Origin: CAZUZD01 sp964624465
GTDB taxonomy: Bacteria > Planctomycetota > Planctomycetia > Isosphaerales > Isosphaeraceae
Direction of reading: 5' to 3'
NCBI GenBank assembly: GCA_964624465.1
Contig: CAZUZD010000011.1
Coordinates: 1 to 50,902 of the forward strand
Length of the DNA stretch: 50,902 nt
The notes under the pieces were generated by a model that ran no database searches, was not told the DNA's origin, and was given only the letters and a program-made list of their open reading frames with translations. A program made the position numbers and the translations under genes. Positions within the stretch are counted from its first letter, which is position 1. Each line of letters opens with the position of its first letter. Shown piece by piece: positions 37,227-45,067 of this stretch.

Positions 37227-37683
37227 GGGTGTGTCTCTTGGGGAGCAGGTCTCCCCAGACTGACGATTTCGGCGCCGAACCGCAAGCCAATCGTTAACGA
37301 AGCGTCGGCAGGCGGGTCGTCGGCGCCGATCTTCCGGCGCCATCCTCCAGGTCAAATCCCGGCGCTGCTGTCGGGCGAACTCCGACTCGTTCCCCGGGGA
37401 TGACCGCAAGAAACTGGCAAATTGCACCGATTGCGGTGTTCTGGTGTGGCGAGCTGGTGGACTGGGAGGGCTTCGGCGCCGACGAACCGATCCGAAATGT
37501 GAGTTTTCGGCGCCGACGCCAGGTGCGCCGGCGGTGTCGATCGAGGTGCTTAGACGGATCGAGCGGAGATTTTTGGCCGGGAACCGGGTGTGGAACGCCG
37601 TGTGCCTTAAGAGTAGGTCGGCGCGGGTCGAGTGGACCGCAGTCGCCACGAAGGAATCGTGACGGACAACCAGGAGCGGGCGA
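37227..37683. promoter_or_regulatory. divergent regulatory region with four TCGGCGCCGA palindromes
   Basis: 457 bp between the sigma-54 activator and the hydrolase, less GC-rich than the genome average. The 10-bp palindrome TCGGCGCCGA occurs at 37269-37278, 37320-37329, 37473-37482 and 37507-37516; copy 1 extends to the 12-bp palindrome TTCGGCGCCGAA. A degenerate relative lies near 37333-37342. A binding site for one regulator is the natural reading; I did not find a convincing sigma-54 -24/-12 element here. Confidence 0.7.
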
Positions 37684-38544
37684 ATGCGTCTGGCACCGAG
37701 GCGGCGGGCTCAGTGGCTCAGGGAGCGGGAGTTCGGGGAGGGGCTGGCCGAGACGCTGGTCACCCGATCGGGGCTGGCCGAGGTGGTGCGGCTCGGGGCG
37801 GGTGAACCCATCGTGCTGCTGCCGGGACTCGCGGGCGGCCGGAAGCTGCTGGCGCCGCTGGCCCAGCGCCTGGCGCGTCGGCATGAGGTGTTTCTGGTCA
37901 GCCATCGCGGCGATCGTGGCTCCGCCTTGCAGTCCCAGGGCGTGACCCTGGCGGACTACGCGGCCGATGTCTCCGACGTGATCCGCGCCCTGCGGCTGGA
38001 ACGACCCGCCGTGATGGGCGTCTCCTTCGGCGGTGCGGTGGCACTCGAGCTGGCGGTGACCGAGCCGGGCAGCCTGGGCCGGCTGATCCTCCAGGGGGCC
38101 GAGGCCCGATTCCAGGCGGGCGTCGGGGTCCGGGTCGTGCAGCACGTGCTGGAGCGGTTCCCGCTGCCGACGAACAACCGCTTCGTGAACCAGTTCTTCA
38201 ACGTCCTCTGGGGCGCCCGGCCCGAGCCCGGCCCGCTGCCCGAGTTCGTCGTCGACCGCTGCTGGGAGACCGATCAGGGCGTGATGGCCAGCCGCATCCG
38301 GGCGCTGGAGTCGTTCGACGTCTCCGACCGGCTCTGGCAGGTCGACGTGCCCACGCTGGTCCTGGCCGGCACCCGCGACGTGGTCGTGCCGCTGGCCCGC
38401 CAGCGGGCGCTGGCCGAGTCGATCCCGGGCGCCCGGTTCGCCGCCCTGGACGGGGCCGGCCACATCGGCTTCCTGACCCACCGCGACGAGGTCGTCCGCC
38501 GCATCGGCTCGTTCGTCCTCACGAAGGCCCAGAGCCCACGCTGA
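37684..38544 (+). CDS. alpha/beta hydrolase
   Basis: 286 residues, no signal peptide. Visible features: oxyanion strand PIVLLPGLAGG, nucleophile elbow GVSFGG with Ser114, acid region LVLAGTRDVVVPL and catalytic His260 in GAGHIGFL. It falls in the large family of esterases and haloperoxidase-like enzymes; substrate unknown. It differs from the hydrolase at 1660 in having VSFGG rather than HSLGA. Transcribed away from the sigma-54 activator across the palindrome region, so it is the obvious candidate target of that regulator. Start is the only reasonable ATG; ribosome site AGGAGC lies about 8-10 bp upstream. Confidence 0.85.
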   Translation: MRLAPRRRAQWLREREFGEGLAETLVTRSGLAEVVRLGAGEPIVLLPGLAGGRKLLAPLAQRLARRHEVFLVSHRGDRGSALQSQGVTLADYAADVSDVIRALRLERPAVMGVSFGGAVALELAVTEPGSLGRLILQGAEARFQAGVGVRVVQHVLERFPLPTNNRFVNQFFNVLWGARPEPGPLPEFVVDRCWETDQGVMASRIRALESFDVSDRLWQVDVPTLVLAGTRDVVVPLARQRALAESIPGARFAALDGAGHIGFLTHRDEVVRRIGSFVLTKAQSPR

Positions 38545-38655
38545 GGATCGTCCGCAGACACCCGCGGGAAGACCAGACCATCACGCCCGGATCGTGCCCG
38601 GCCCGCGCGATCGCCCGTTCCGGGTCGGTCCCGCGGGCCGGGAGTCGCTTGAGCC

Positions 38656-39279
38656 TTGGATCTCGAACCCCCCTTGCTCTCCGATCGCACCGAGCAGGCC
38701 CTGCGGCGGGCGGCCCGCTGGCACAACGGCCAGACGCGCCGGGCGACCGATCTGCCCTACCTGGCGCACCCCATGGCGGTCGCCCTGATCCTCGACCGCC
38801 TCGGGTTCGCTGAGGACGTCGTCATCGCCGCCCTGCTGCACGACACACTCGAGGACACCGCCGCCGACCCTGCGACGATCGAGGCCGAGTTCGGCCCGCG
38901 GGTGCGGTCCCTCATCGAGCAGTGCTCCGAGGCCAAGGTCGACGCCAGGGGTGCGGCCCGGCCCTGGGACGATCGCAAGCGGGACCACATCGCCGGTCTG
39001 GCTGGGGCGCCGGTCGAGGTCCGGGCGATCGTGCTCGCCGACAAGCTGCACAACCTGCTGAGCATCCGCGCCGACCTGGACGCCGGCGAGCCAGTGTGGG
39101 AGCGGTTCCACGCCCCGGCCGATCGGCAGCACTGGTATCATGCGACCCTGATCCGCAGCCTGGGCCGGGGCGAGCCGAGGCTCGTCCGGCTGGCGGCCGG
39201 GTGTGCCCGGCTGCTCGATTCGTTCGGAATCGGTCCGGCGGTCGCCCCCGCCGATCAGCCAGAGGTGCCCGGCCCGTAG
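38656..39279 (+). CDS. small HD-family alarmone hydrolase-like protein
   Basis: 207 residues. The HD phosphohydrolase motif HDTLEDT (about residues 56-62) with upstream His in LAHPMAVA and downstream VLADKLHN (the KLADRLHN-like block of RelA/SpoT hydrolases) fits the (p)ppGpp hydrolase domain. There is no synthetase, TGS or ACT domain, so it is a standalone small alarmone hydrolase candidate. The family-based role is inference. Start is TTG at 38656: an in-frame TGA stands two codons upstream, and GGGAG lies about 12 bp before it. Its end overlaps the convergent hisI gene by 25 bp. Confidence 0.75.
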   Translation: MDLEPPLLSDRTEQALRRAARWHNGQTRRATDLPYLAHPMAVALILDRLGFAEDVVIAALLHDTLEDTAADPATIEAEFGPRVRSLIEQCSEAKVDARGAARPWDDRKRDHIAGLAGAPVEVRAIVLADKLHNLLSIRADLDAGEPVWERFHAPADRQHWYHATLIRSLGRGEPRLVRLAAGCARLLDSFGIGPAVAPADQPEVPGP

Positions 39280-39680
39280 GCGGCGCCGGGATCGAAGACG
39301 CGGTCAGCGTCGACCGTCAGCCCGCCCGCGATGTCGACGCGGCGGAAGAAGCACGAGCGATAGCCCTCGTGACAGGCACCGCCGACCTGAGCGACGCGGA
39401 TCAACAGCACGTCACCGTCGCAGTCGATGCGGACCTCGCGGACGTGCTGGACGTGGCCCGAGGTGCCGCCCTTGTGCCAGGCCGAACGCCTGGAGCGCGA
39501 GTAGAAGTGCGTCTGGCCGGTGGCGATCGTCTGTCGCACGGCGTCGCGGTCCATCCAGGCCATCATCAGCACGGCGCCGTCGTCGTCGGCCTGCACGATG
39601 GCGGGCACCAGGCCATCGGCGGTCCAGCGGACCTGATCGAGGAAGGCCGGGTCGTCGGGCCTGGGGGCGTTTCGGTCCAT
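39255..39680 (-). CDS. hisI: phosphoribosyl-AMP cyclohydrolase
   Basis: Third step of histidine biosynthesis. The 141-residue protein is monofunctional, without the HisE pyrophosphohydrolase half. Mg-binding acids Asp86, Asp88 and Asp90 and zinc cysteines are visible in DCDGDVLL, ACHEG (Cys103) and SCFF (Cys110), plus Cys87. The ATG at 39680 follows the hypothetical TPR gene on the same strand by 3 bp, so both are probably on one transcript. The 3' end overlaps the convergent hydrolase gene by 25 bp, so the two stop codons lie inside each other's coding region. Confidence 0.93.
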   Translation of the reverse strand: MDRNAPRPDDPAFLDQVRWTADGLVPAIVQADDDGAVLMMAWMDRDAVRQTIATGQTHFYSRSRRSAWHKGGTSGHVQHVREVRIDCDGDVLLIRVAQVGGACHEGYRSCFFRRVDIAGGLTVDADRVFDPGAAYGPGTSG

Positions 39681-39683
39681 CGG

Positions 39684-41582
39684 TCAATCGTCCTCATCGC
39701 CAGGGGCTTCGAGCTCGGCCAGCCAGGCGCGGGCGAACTGGGCCTGGCCGCGCAGGCCGCGTTCGCGACCGCCGCGTTCGAGCCGTTCCAGGCTCCGTCG
39801 CAGCGCCGCCGGTGGCAGGCGATCCTCGAGCGCCACGATCGCGTCGGCCAGGAGCGGGTCGATGTCGGTCAGGCCCTCGACCAGTGCCACCGACTCGGCG
39901 ACCGCCGTCGGGTCGTCGGTCAGGTCAAGCAGGGCGGCGCGGCGGATGCGGAACCGGGTCCGGACGCTCGCGGGGGCGTCGTCGGGGACGGCGGCGAGCA
40001 GCCGGTCAACCAGCGTCAGCGCCTCGGCCGGACCCAGCTCCGCCAGGGTCGTGTCGACGGCCGCGTCAAAGAGCGTCGGCACGTCGAGGCGAGCGGCTTG
40101 CGCGGGATCGCGAGCGACGAGGGCCAGCGTCATGGCACCCAGGGTCTCCGCGTCGCAGGCCCAGGCGGCCGAGCGGTACACCTCGGGCAGCATCGCGCGG
40201 TCGAGCGTCGCCAGGTCGAGCCCGGCGAGCGTCGCGACGCTCATGGTCGCGGGATCGGCCTCGTCGACGATGGCCGGGTCGCGGACCTCCAGCCCGAGTC
40301 GCAGTCGCAGGCGATCGAACGGGTATCCCGCGTACAGGGCCACCGCCTGCGGGCGGAGCGAGAGCTGCTCGCGGAGCCGCAGCAGGCCGAGGAGCTTCGC
40401 ACGGGCCACCGGGTCGTCCCAGCGGGTGCTTGCCCAGGCGGCCTGATCGGGGGACCAGGTGACGGGCTGACCCAGCGCGGCGCTGGTCTGGGGGCTCGGG
40501 TCGCTGCCGATCGGTTCGCCGGGCAGGGCGCTCCGGAAGCGGGGGAAGCGGCGGCCATCGGCCGGGGTGCGGCCCACCAGCGACTGCCGGGGGATGACCA
40601 GCAGCTCGTTCTCGTGCCAGTGCTCGATCGCCTCGCGAAGCAGGCGGTGGCGGGTCTCGGGGGCCAGGCCGGGCGGGAGCCGGAACTGCCAGGCGGCCGA
40701 GTCGAGCAGCGCCAGCGGCAGCGGGCTGGTGCGGCGGTCCAGGGCCCGGAACGCATCGCCGAGCATCAGGTGCAGGTCGCGCTCGGCCGCCCAGAGCGAG
40801 CCCAGGCGCGGGCTGGCGAGCCGCACGGTCGGTCCCTGGACGACGACGCCGGCACGGACCCAGGGCACGGCCGAGAGCGGCAGGTCGTCGGCCGGTTCGG
40901 GCAGCGGGCGATCGAGCCACTCGAACACGAGCCGCGGCGCCGCGCCCGGCGTGGGGGCTGCCGGCGCGGGCAAGGGGCGGAACACCCCACCGCAGCGGGC
41001 GGGGATGGCGACGGCGGGGTCCCCCAGCTCGTCCGGCCAGGCCAGGATCAACGTGTGCGTCAGGTCGTCGGCGAACGCCTCGGCGCCCGCGCCGTGGCGG
41101 AGCACCTCGGCCAGCGCCGCGGCCTTCACGGCGACCTCGAAGGTCTCGGCGCGGACCGCGTCGCGGGCGATGGCCGTGTCGAGGGCCGCGATGGCTTCGG
41201 GGTTCCGGCCGGACCAGGCGAGGCAGAGCCCCTGGTTGAACGGGGCGGCACCGTCAACCGGGTCGGCCTCGCCGAGCCTGGCGAAGGCGCTGGCGGCCTC
41301 GGCGAGGTCCTCGAGGTCGCGCCCCTGAAGCTCGGCATCCCAGAGGCTGCGGCGGGCGTCGGTCTCGGGCTGGCGGAACCGGTAAGGGGCGCGGGCGGCC
41401 TCGGGCAGCTCGGGGGTGGCTTCGAGCAGGCTCAGGGCCTCCCGGGCCGCGGGGTGCGCGGGATCGGCCTGCACCGCGCGCTGCCAGGAGCCCCAGGCGG
41501 CCAGCGGGCGCTGGAGCCGCAGCTGGTCCCAGCCCTCGTGCACCAGGGCCAGCGCGGTGTCGGGGTCGGGTTCGCGGCTCAT
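39684..41582 (-). CDS. TPR-like hypothetical protein
   Basis: 632 residues, soluble, Ala/Arg/Leu-rich helical protein. The N-terminus (about 1-60) resembles a tetratricopeptide segment (GWDQLRLQRPLAAWGSWQRAVQADPAHPAAREAL), and a second one lies about 85-140; the remainder has no recognisable domain. Its neighbour at 41709-43964 is another large helical protein with TPR features, and the two are probably paralogous in architecture. hisI lies immediately downstream, so this gene is probably the first of a pair with hisI. Function unknown. Stop is at 39684; start is the ATG at 41582. Confidence 0.7.
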   Translation of the reverse strand: MSREPDPDTALALVHEGWDQLRLQRPLAAWGSWQRAVQADPAHPAAREALSLLEATPELPEAARAPYRFRQPETDARRSLWDAELQGRDLEDLAEAASAFARLGEADPVDGAAPFNQGLCLAWSGRNPEAIAALDTAIARDAVRAETFEVAVKAAALAEVLRHGAGAEAFADDLTHTLILAWPDELGDPAVAIPARCGGVFRPLPAPAAPTPGAAPRLVFEWLDRPLPEPADDLPLSAVPWVRAGVVVQGPTVRLASPRLGSLWAAERDLHLMLGDAFRALDRRTSPLPLALLDSAAWQFRLPPGLAPETRHRLLREAIEHWHENELLVIPRQSLVGRTPADGRRFPRFRSALPGEPIGSDPSPQTSAALGQPVTWSPDQAAWASTRWDDPVARAKLLGLLRLREQLSLRPQAVALYAGYPFDRLRLRLGLEVRDPAIVDEADPATMSVATLAGLDLATLDRAMLPEVYRSAAWACDAETLGAMTLALVARDPAQAARLDVPTLFDAAVDTTLAELGPAEALTLVDRLLAAVPDDAPASVRTRFRIRRAALLDLTDDPTAVAESVALVEGLTDIDPLLADAIVALEDRLPPAALRRSLERLERGGRERGLRGQAQFARAWLAELEAPGDEDD

Positions 41583-41646
41583 CGCAGGGTGCCTCGGGCC
41601 TGACCCCGGAGGATCGGCAGGTCGGGCGGAGCGGTCCGGGAAACGG

Positions 41647-41681
41647 CCGCGAGCGGCCCCGCCCTGGGCGGCCGCTCGCGG
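41647..41681 (-). terminator. 12-bp stem hairpin after the SEC-C gene
   Basis: CCGCGAGCGGCC (41647-41658) pairs perfectly with GGCCGCTCGCGG (41670-41681) with an 11-nt loop. It lies in the 126-bp gap between the SEC-C gene and the TPR gene on the minus strand. The minus-strand RNA continues with only a short TTT, so it may be a terminator or an attenuator. Confidence 0.55.
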
Positions 41682-41708
41682 GGGATCAGGGAACTGGTCG
41701 GACGGCGC

Positions 41709-43964
41709 TCAGCGGCCGGGGATGATCAGCTTGGGCTTGTCGTCGCCGCCCTTGGTCGGAAGGGTCTGGCCGGGGGTCCAGATGCCGCCGCCGGTGGTCG
41801 AGCCGCCGGCCGCCTCGCTGCCGGGGGTCCAGATGCCCCCCTTGGTCGCCGAGACGCCGAGCTGCCCGCTGGCGGTCGTGATCCGGGGACCGTAGCGGCT
41901 CATCACCGCCTGCAGGGGCCGGCTGTCGAGCAGCATGGCGCCCGGGCGATCGGGGTTCGGGGCCAGCCGCATCAGGCCCATGTCGACGAGGTTCGAGATC
42001 AGGATCGAGCTGGTCTCGCCCCCCTCGGGGTAGCGCTCGAGCACTGCGGCCAGCTCGGGCACCCAGGTCTCGGGCGGCTGGGTGCGGGAGAGCAGCCGGA
42101 TTTGCAGCATGTCCCAGCGCGGGGCGTTGCCGGCCTTCTGCGATGCGGGGTCCGAAGCCCGGCCCTTGCGGACCCATTCGAGGGCGCCCGCCTCGTCGCC
42201 GCGGCTCAGCGCCAGGTTGGCCAGGTCGGCGAACACGGTGAAGCGCGGCAGGCCATCCTCGGCCTCCAGCAGCGCCGGCCGGGCGACCAGGGCCATGGCC
42301 GACTGCTCGAGTGCCAGGGGCATGAGGGTGCGGTGGGCCCGGCTGAACAGGGCGACCAGGCGGTCGTCGTCGAGCCGGGCGGCGGGCACGCGGTGCAGGC
42401 GGGCGAGGTGGATCTGATCGATCTCGGCGGAGTCCGGGTCGATCTCGGGCTCGGCCGGGATGTTGAGCTCGGAGCGGAGGGCGGCGAAGTCGACGCCGTC
42501 GCGGAAGAACTCCTGGCCGAGTTCGAGCTGGCAGAGCGCGGCCCGCAGCGGGGTCTGGGCGTCGCCGGCGGCCGCGGCCTGGCGGGGCGTGCGGCCGTTC
42601 AGGTACGGCATCGGCGTGTCGGGCCAGACCTGGAAGACCACCCGCTCGCGCTCCAGGCTCGTCAGCCGCTCGGACTCGGCCGGGGCCAGGCCCTCGGGCA
42701 GCAGCCATTCGGTGCGGAGGGCGAGGCTGGCGCGGGTCGAGTGCCCCAGCAGCTTGGTGCGGGGGTGCGCCGGGGTGATCGCGTCGCCGGCGAGGTCGCG
42801 GAACCGCTGCGCGAGGCCGTCGAGCCGGCCGTCGTCGTACGCCTCCAGCGCGACGATCTCGCGGCCGACGAGCACGCGGCCGTCGATCCGGGGCAGGTCG
42901 TCGGGCCTCGGCGTCGAGGCGCCGGCGGCGGTGCGGGGCTTGTCCAGGAGCAGGAACTGGTCGACCTCGAAGCTCTCCGGGTCGCTCGGGTCCATCGGGC
43001 CCTTGCCGTCCTCGTGCACCTGGGAGTCGGCGCGGAGGGCGTTGAGCAGCAGGTCGTGGTTGCGGACCGGCCAGATCCACTGGAGCAGCTCGACCTTGTC
43101 GGCGTCGCGGACCGGCGCCACGACCTGGCAGAGGGCTTCCAGGTCGACCGAGTCGGTCGAGGGGCCGACCCAGCCGGTGTGACGGCGGAGGGCCTCGACG
43201 GCGCCCGCCTCGTCGGCGAGCCAGAGCCGGCAGAGGCCGAGGTTCCGGTCGCACTCGGGGGTACCGGCGGCGGCGAGCGAGTCGAAGGCCGCGGCGGCCG
43301 AGGACCAGAGGCCCTGGTCGGCCCACTCGATGGCCTGGAGGAACCGGCCGCGGCGGTCGTCGTTGAGCGCCTCGGGCACCGGGGACAGCTCGTAGGGGTT
43401 GCGGAGCCACGGGGAGACCTGGGCGTTGGCCTCGATCATCCGGAGGCTCGAGGCGGCCTGCGAGTCGGGGTCGTCCTGGGACAGCGCCTCGGCCAGCTCC
43501 AGGTGGGCGATGCCGGCGGCAACGTGCCCGGCCTCGACCATCATGGCGCCCAGCAGCTCGGCGGCCAGCGCCAGGCCGGGCCGCTGGTCCTCGGGCAGGG
43601 TGGTCAGGGCGTGCTGGAGCTGCCCGGCGGCCACCTGCGGGCCCTCGGTGCGGACGACCAGCTGCACCAGGAAGGCATGGGCGCCCAGGTGCTGGGGCCG
43701 CTTCGCCACCACCCGGCGCACCAACTCGACGGCCGGCGCCAGCTGATCGCGGCGGGCCAGGATCATCGCCTTGCGGAGCGCCAGCCAGGGGTTGTCGGCC
43801 TCCTTGCGCAGGCCCTCGTCCAGCACGCCGAGCGCGGCTTCGATCTGGCTGTTGTCGAGCAGCTTCTGGGCGCGCTCGGCGTAGGCCTCGACCTTCTGGC
43901 AGCACCACTTGAACTTCTCGCCGCTGCCGCAGGGGCAAGGCGCGTACGGTTCGACCACGGCCAT
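41709..43964 (-). CDS. SEC-C motif / TPR protein
   Basis: 751 residues. The N-terminal 30 contain a zinc-binding SEC-C motif, CPCGSGEKFKWCC, a small metal knuckle found at SecA C-termini and in many accessory proteins. It is followed by TPR-like helices (about 25-180) such as AYAERAQKLLDNSQIEAAL and a long uncharacterised helical region. The C-terminus carries two copies of GGIWTPG within 25 residues, a small tandem repeat. The ATG at 43964 is chosen because the SEC-C motif begins directly after it and AGGGA lies about 9 bp upstream; the longer in-frame ORF beyond it lies opposite the S1/P1 nuclease. Likely a scaffold; target unknown. Confidence 0.8.
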   Translation of the reverse strand: MAVVEPYAPCPCGSGEKFKWCCQKVEAYAERAQKLLDNSQIEAALGVLDEGLRKEADNPWLALRKAMILARRDQLAPAVELVRRVVAKRPQHLGAHAFLVQLVVRTEGPQVAAGQLQHALTTLPEDQRPGLALAAELLGAMMVEAGHVAAGIAHLELAEALSQDDPDSQAASSLRMIEANAQVSPWLRNPYELSPVPEALNDDRRGRFLQAIEWADQGLWSSAAAAFDSLAAAGTPECDRNLGLCRLWLADEAGAVEALRRHTGWVGPSTDSVDLEALCQVVAPVRDADKVELLQWIWPVRNHDLLLNALRADSQVHEDGKGPMDPSDPESFEVDQFLLLDKPRTAAGASTPRPDDLPRIDGRVLVGREIVALEAYDDGRLDGLAQRFRDLAGDAITPAHPRTKLLGHSTRASLALRTEWLLPEGLAPAESERLTSLERERVVFQVWPDTPMPYLNGRTPRQAAAAGDAQTPLRAALCQLELGQEFFRDGVDFAALRSELNIPAEPEIDPDSAEIDQIHLARLHRVPAARLDDDRLVALFSRAHRTLMPLALEQSAMALVARPALLEAEDGLPRFTVFADLANLALSRGDEAGALEWVRKGRASDPASQKAGNAPRWDMLQIRLLSRTQPPETWVPELAAVLERYPEGGETSSILISNLVDMGLMRLAPNPDRPGAMLLDSRPLQAVMSRYGPRITTASGQLGVSATKGGIWTPGSEAAGGSTTGGGIWTPGQTLPTKGGDDKPKLIIPGR

Positions 43965-44150
43965 GACGGGCGATCCCTGGACAGACGGGGGGGCCGACGG
44001 AACCGGCAGTCCGCACGCGGTGGGACTGCGATTGCCGTTGCGGTGGCAAAACCACAAACTTAGCAGAGGGTGCCAGCCGCGCCTACCGGATGCCTGGCCC
44101 CGGCGACGCCGCCGAAGCCCCGAGCTCGACACCTCCAGGGAATCGGAACC

Positions 44151-44978
44151 ATGCCCGCCTTCGCCCGCCGTCGCCGGCCCGCCCTGGCCGCCGCCCTCGC
44201 CGTGCTCACGGCCTTCTCCGCCCTGAACCCGGGCGTCGCCCTGGGCTGGGGGAAGATTGGCCACCGCGTCTCCGCCAGACTGGCCGAGAGCCGCCTCACC
44301 CCCGAGGCGCTGGCCGCGGTGAAGGCGCTGCTGGAGCCCGGCGAGAGCCTGGCCGACGCGGCGCTCTGGGCCGACGAGGTCCGCCGCCAGCGGCCGAAGT
44401 CCGGGCCCTGGCACTACATCAACGTGCCGATCACCGAGGGTCGGGTCGACCGCTCCTTCTGCCCGGATGCGGGGTGCGTCCTGTCCGCCATCGAGGAGAT
44501 GCGGACCACGCTGGCCGACCGCGAGGCCCCCGTCGAGAAGCGCCGGGAGGCCCTGCGGTTCCTGGTGCACTTCGTCCAGGACGCGCACCAGCCCGTCCAC
44601 GTCGGCGATCGCGGCGACCGCGGCGGCAATGACCTCCAGGTGCAGTTCTTCCGCAAGGGCTCGAACCTCCACCGCGTCTGGGACTCGGGGCTGATCGAGC
44701 AGCACAGCGCCGACGAGGCGGTCTGGGAACGCGAGGTCGGCGCCCTGATCACGCCGGCGACCGCCAGCGCCTGGGTGGGCGGGACCCCCGAGGACTGGGC
44801 CGACGAGAGCCTGGTCGCCGCGCGGGCCGCCTACCTCGTGCCTGGCACCGACTCCCCGCTGAAGCCCGGTGCCCGGCTCGACGAGGCGTACCTCGACGCC
44901 CAGCTGCCAGTGGTCCGCGACCGCCTGGCCCGCTCCAGCGTCCGGCTCGCCGAGATCCTGAACGCCACCCTCCGCTGA
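44151..44978 (+). CDS. exported S1/P1-type nuclease
   Basis: 275 residues. A signal peptide (1-32) is cleaved so that Trp33 becomes the N-terminus, as the family requires because its backbone binds zinc. The nine trinuclear-zinc ligand positions of P1 nuclease can all be assigned: Trp33, His38, Asp75, His88, His140, Asp144, His150, His174 and Asp178, with spacings close to the family's. The enzyme should cleave single-stranded DNA and RNA and release 5' mononucleotides, and also remove 3' phosphates. Start at 44151 has AGGGA upstream. Role probably nucleic-acid scavenging outside the cytoplasm. The gene stands between the SEC-C gene (divergent) and a membrane protein. Confidence 0.93.
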   Translation: MPAFARRRRPALAAALAVLTAFSALNPGVALGWGKIGHRVSARLAESRLTPEALAAVKALLEPGESLADAALWADEVRRQRPKSGPWHYINVPITEGRVDRSFCPDAGCVLSAIEEMRTTLADREAPVEKRREALRFLVHFVQDAHQPVHVGDRGDRGGNDLQVQFFRKGSNLHRVWDSGLIEQHSADEAVWEREVGALITPATASAWVGGTPEDWADESLVAARAAYLVPGTDSPLKPGARLDEAYLDAQLPVVRDRLARSSVRLAEILNATLR

Positions 44979-45067
44979 GCCCCCGCGCCGGCACCCCGGT
45001 CCCGGCCGCCGCTCGATCCGCGGCCGCGCTGGCTCCGACGCCCCCTCGACCCCGCGATGAACCCGCC

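Noticed and set aside
37380..37460. Sigma-54 -24/-12 promoter near the palindromes
   Set aside because: TGGC and TTGC elements occur but the GG-to-GC spacing does not fit the required 10 bp.
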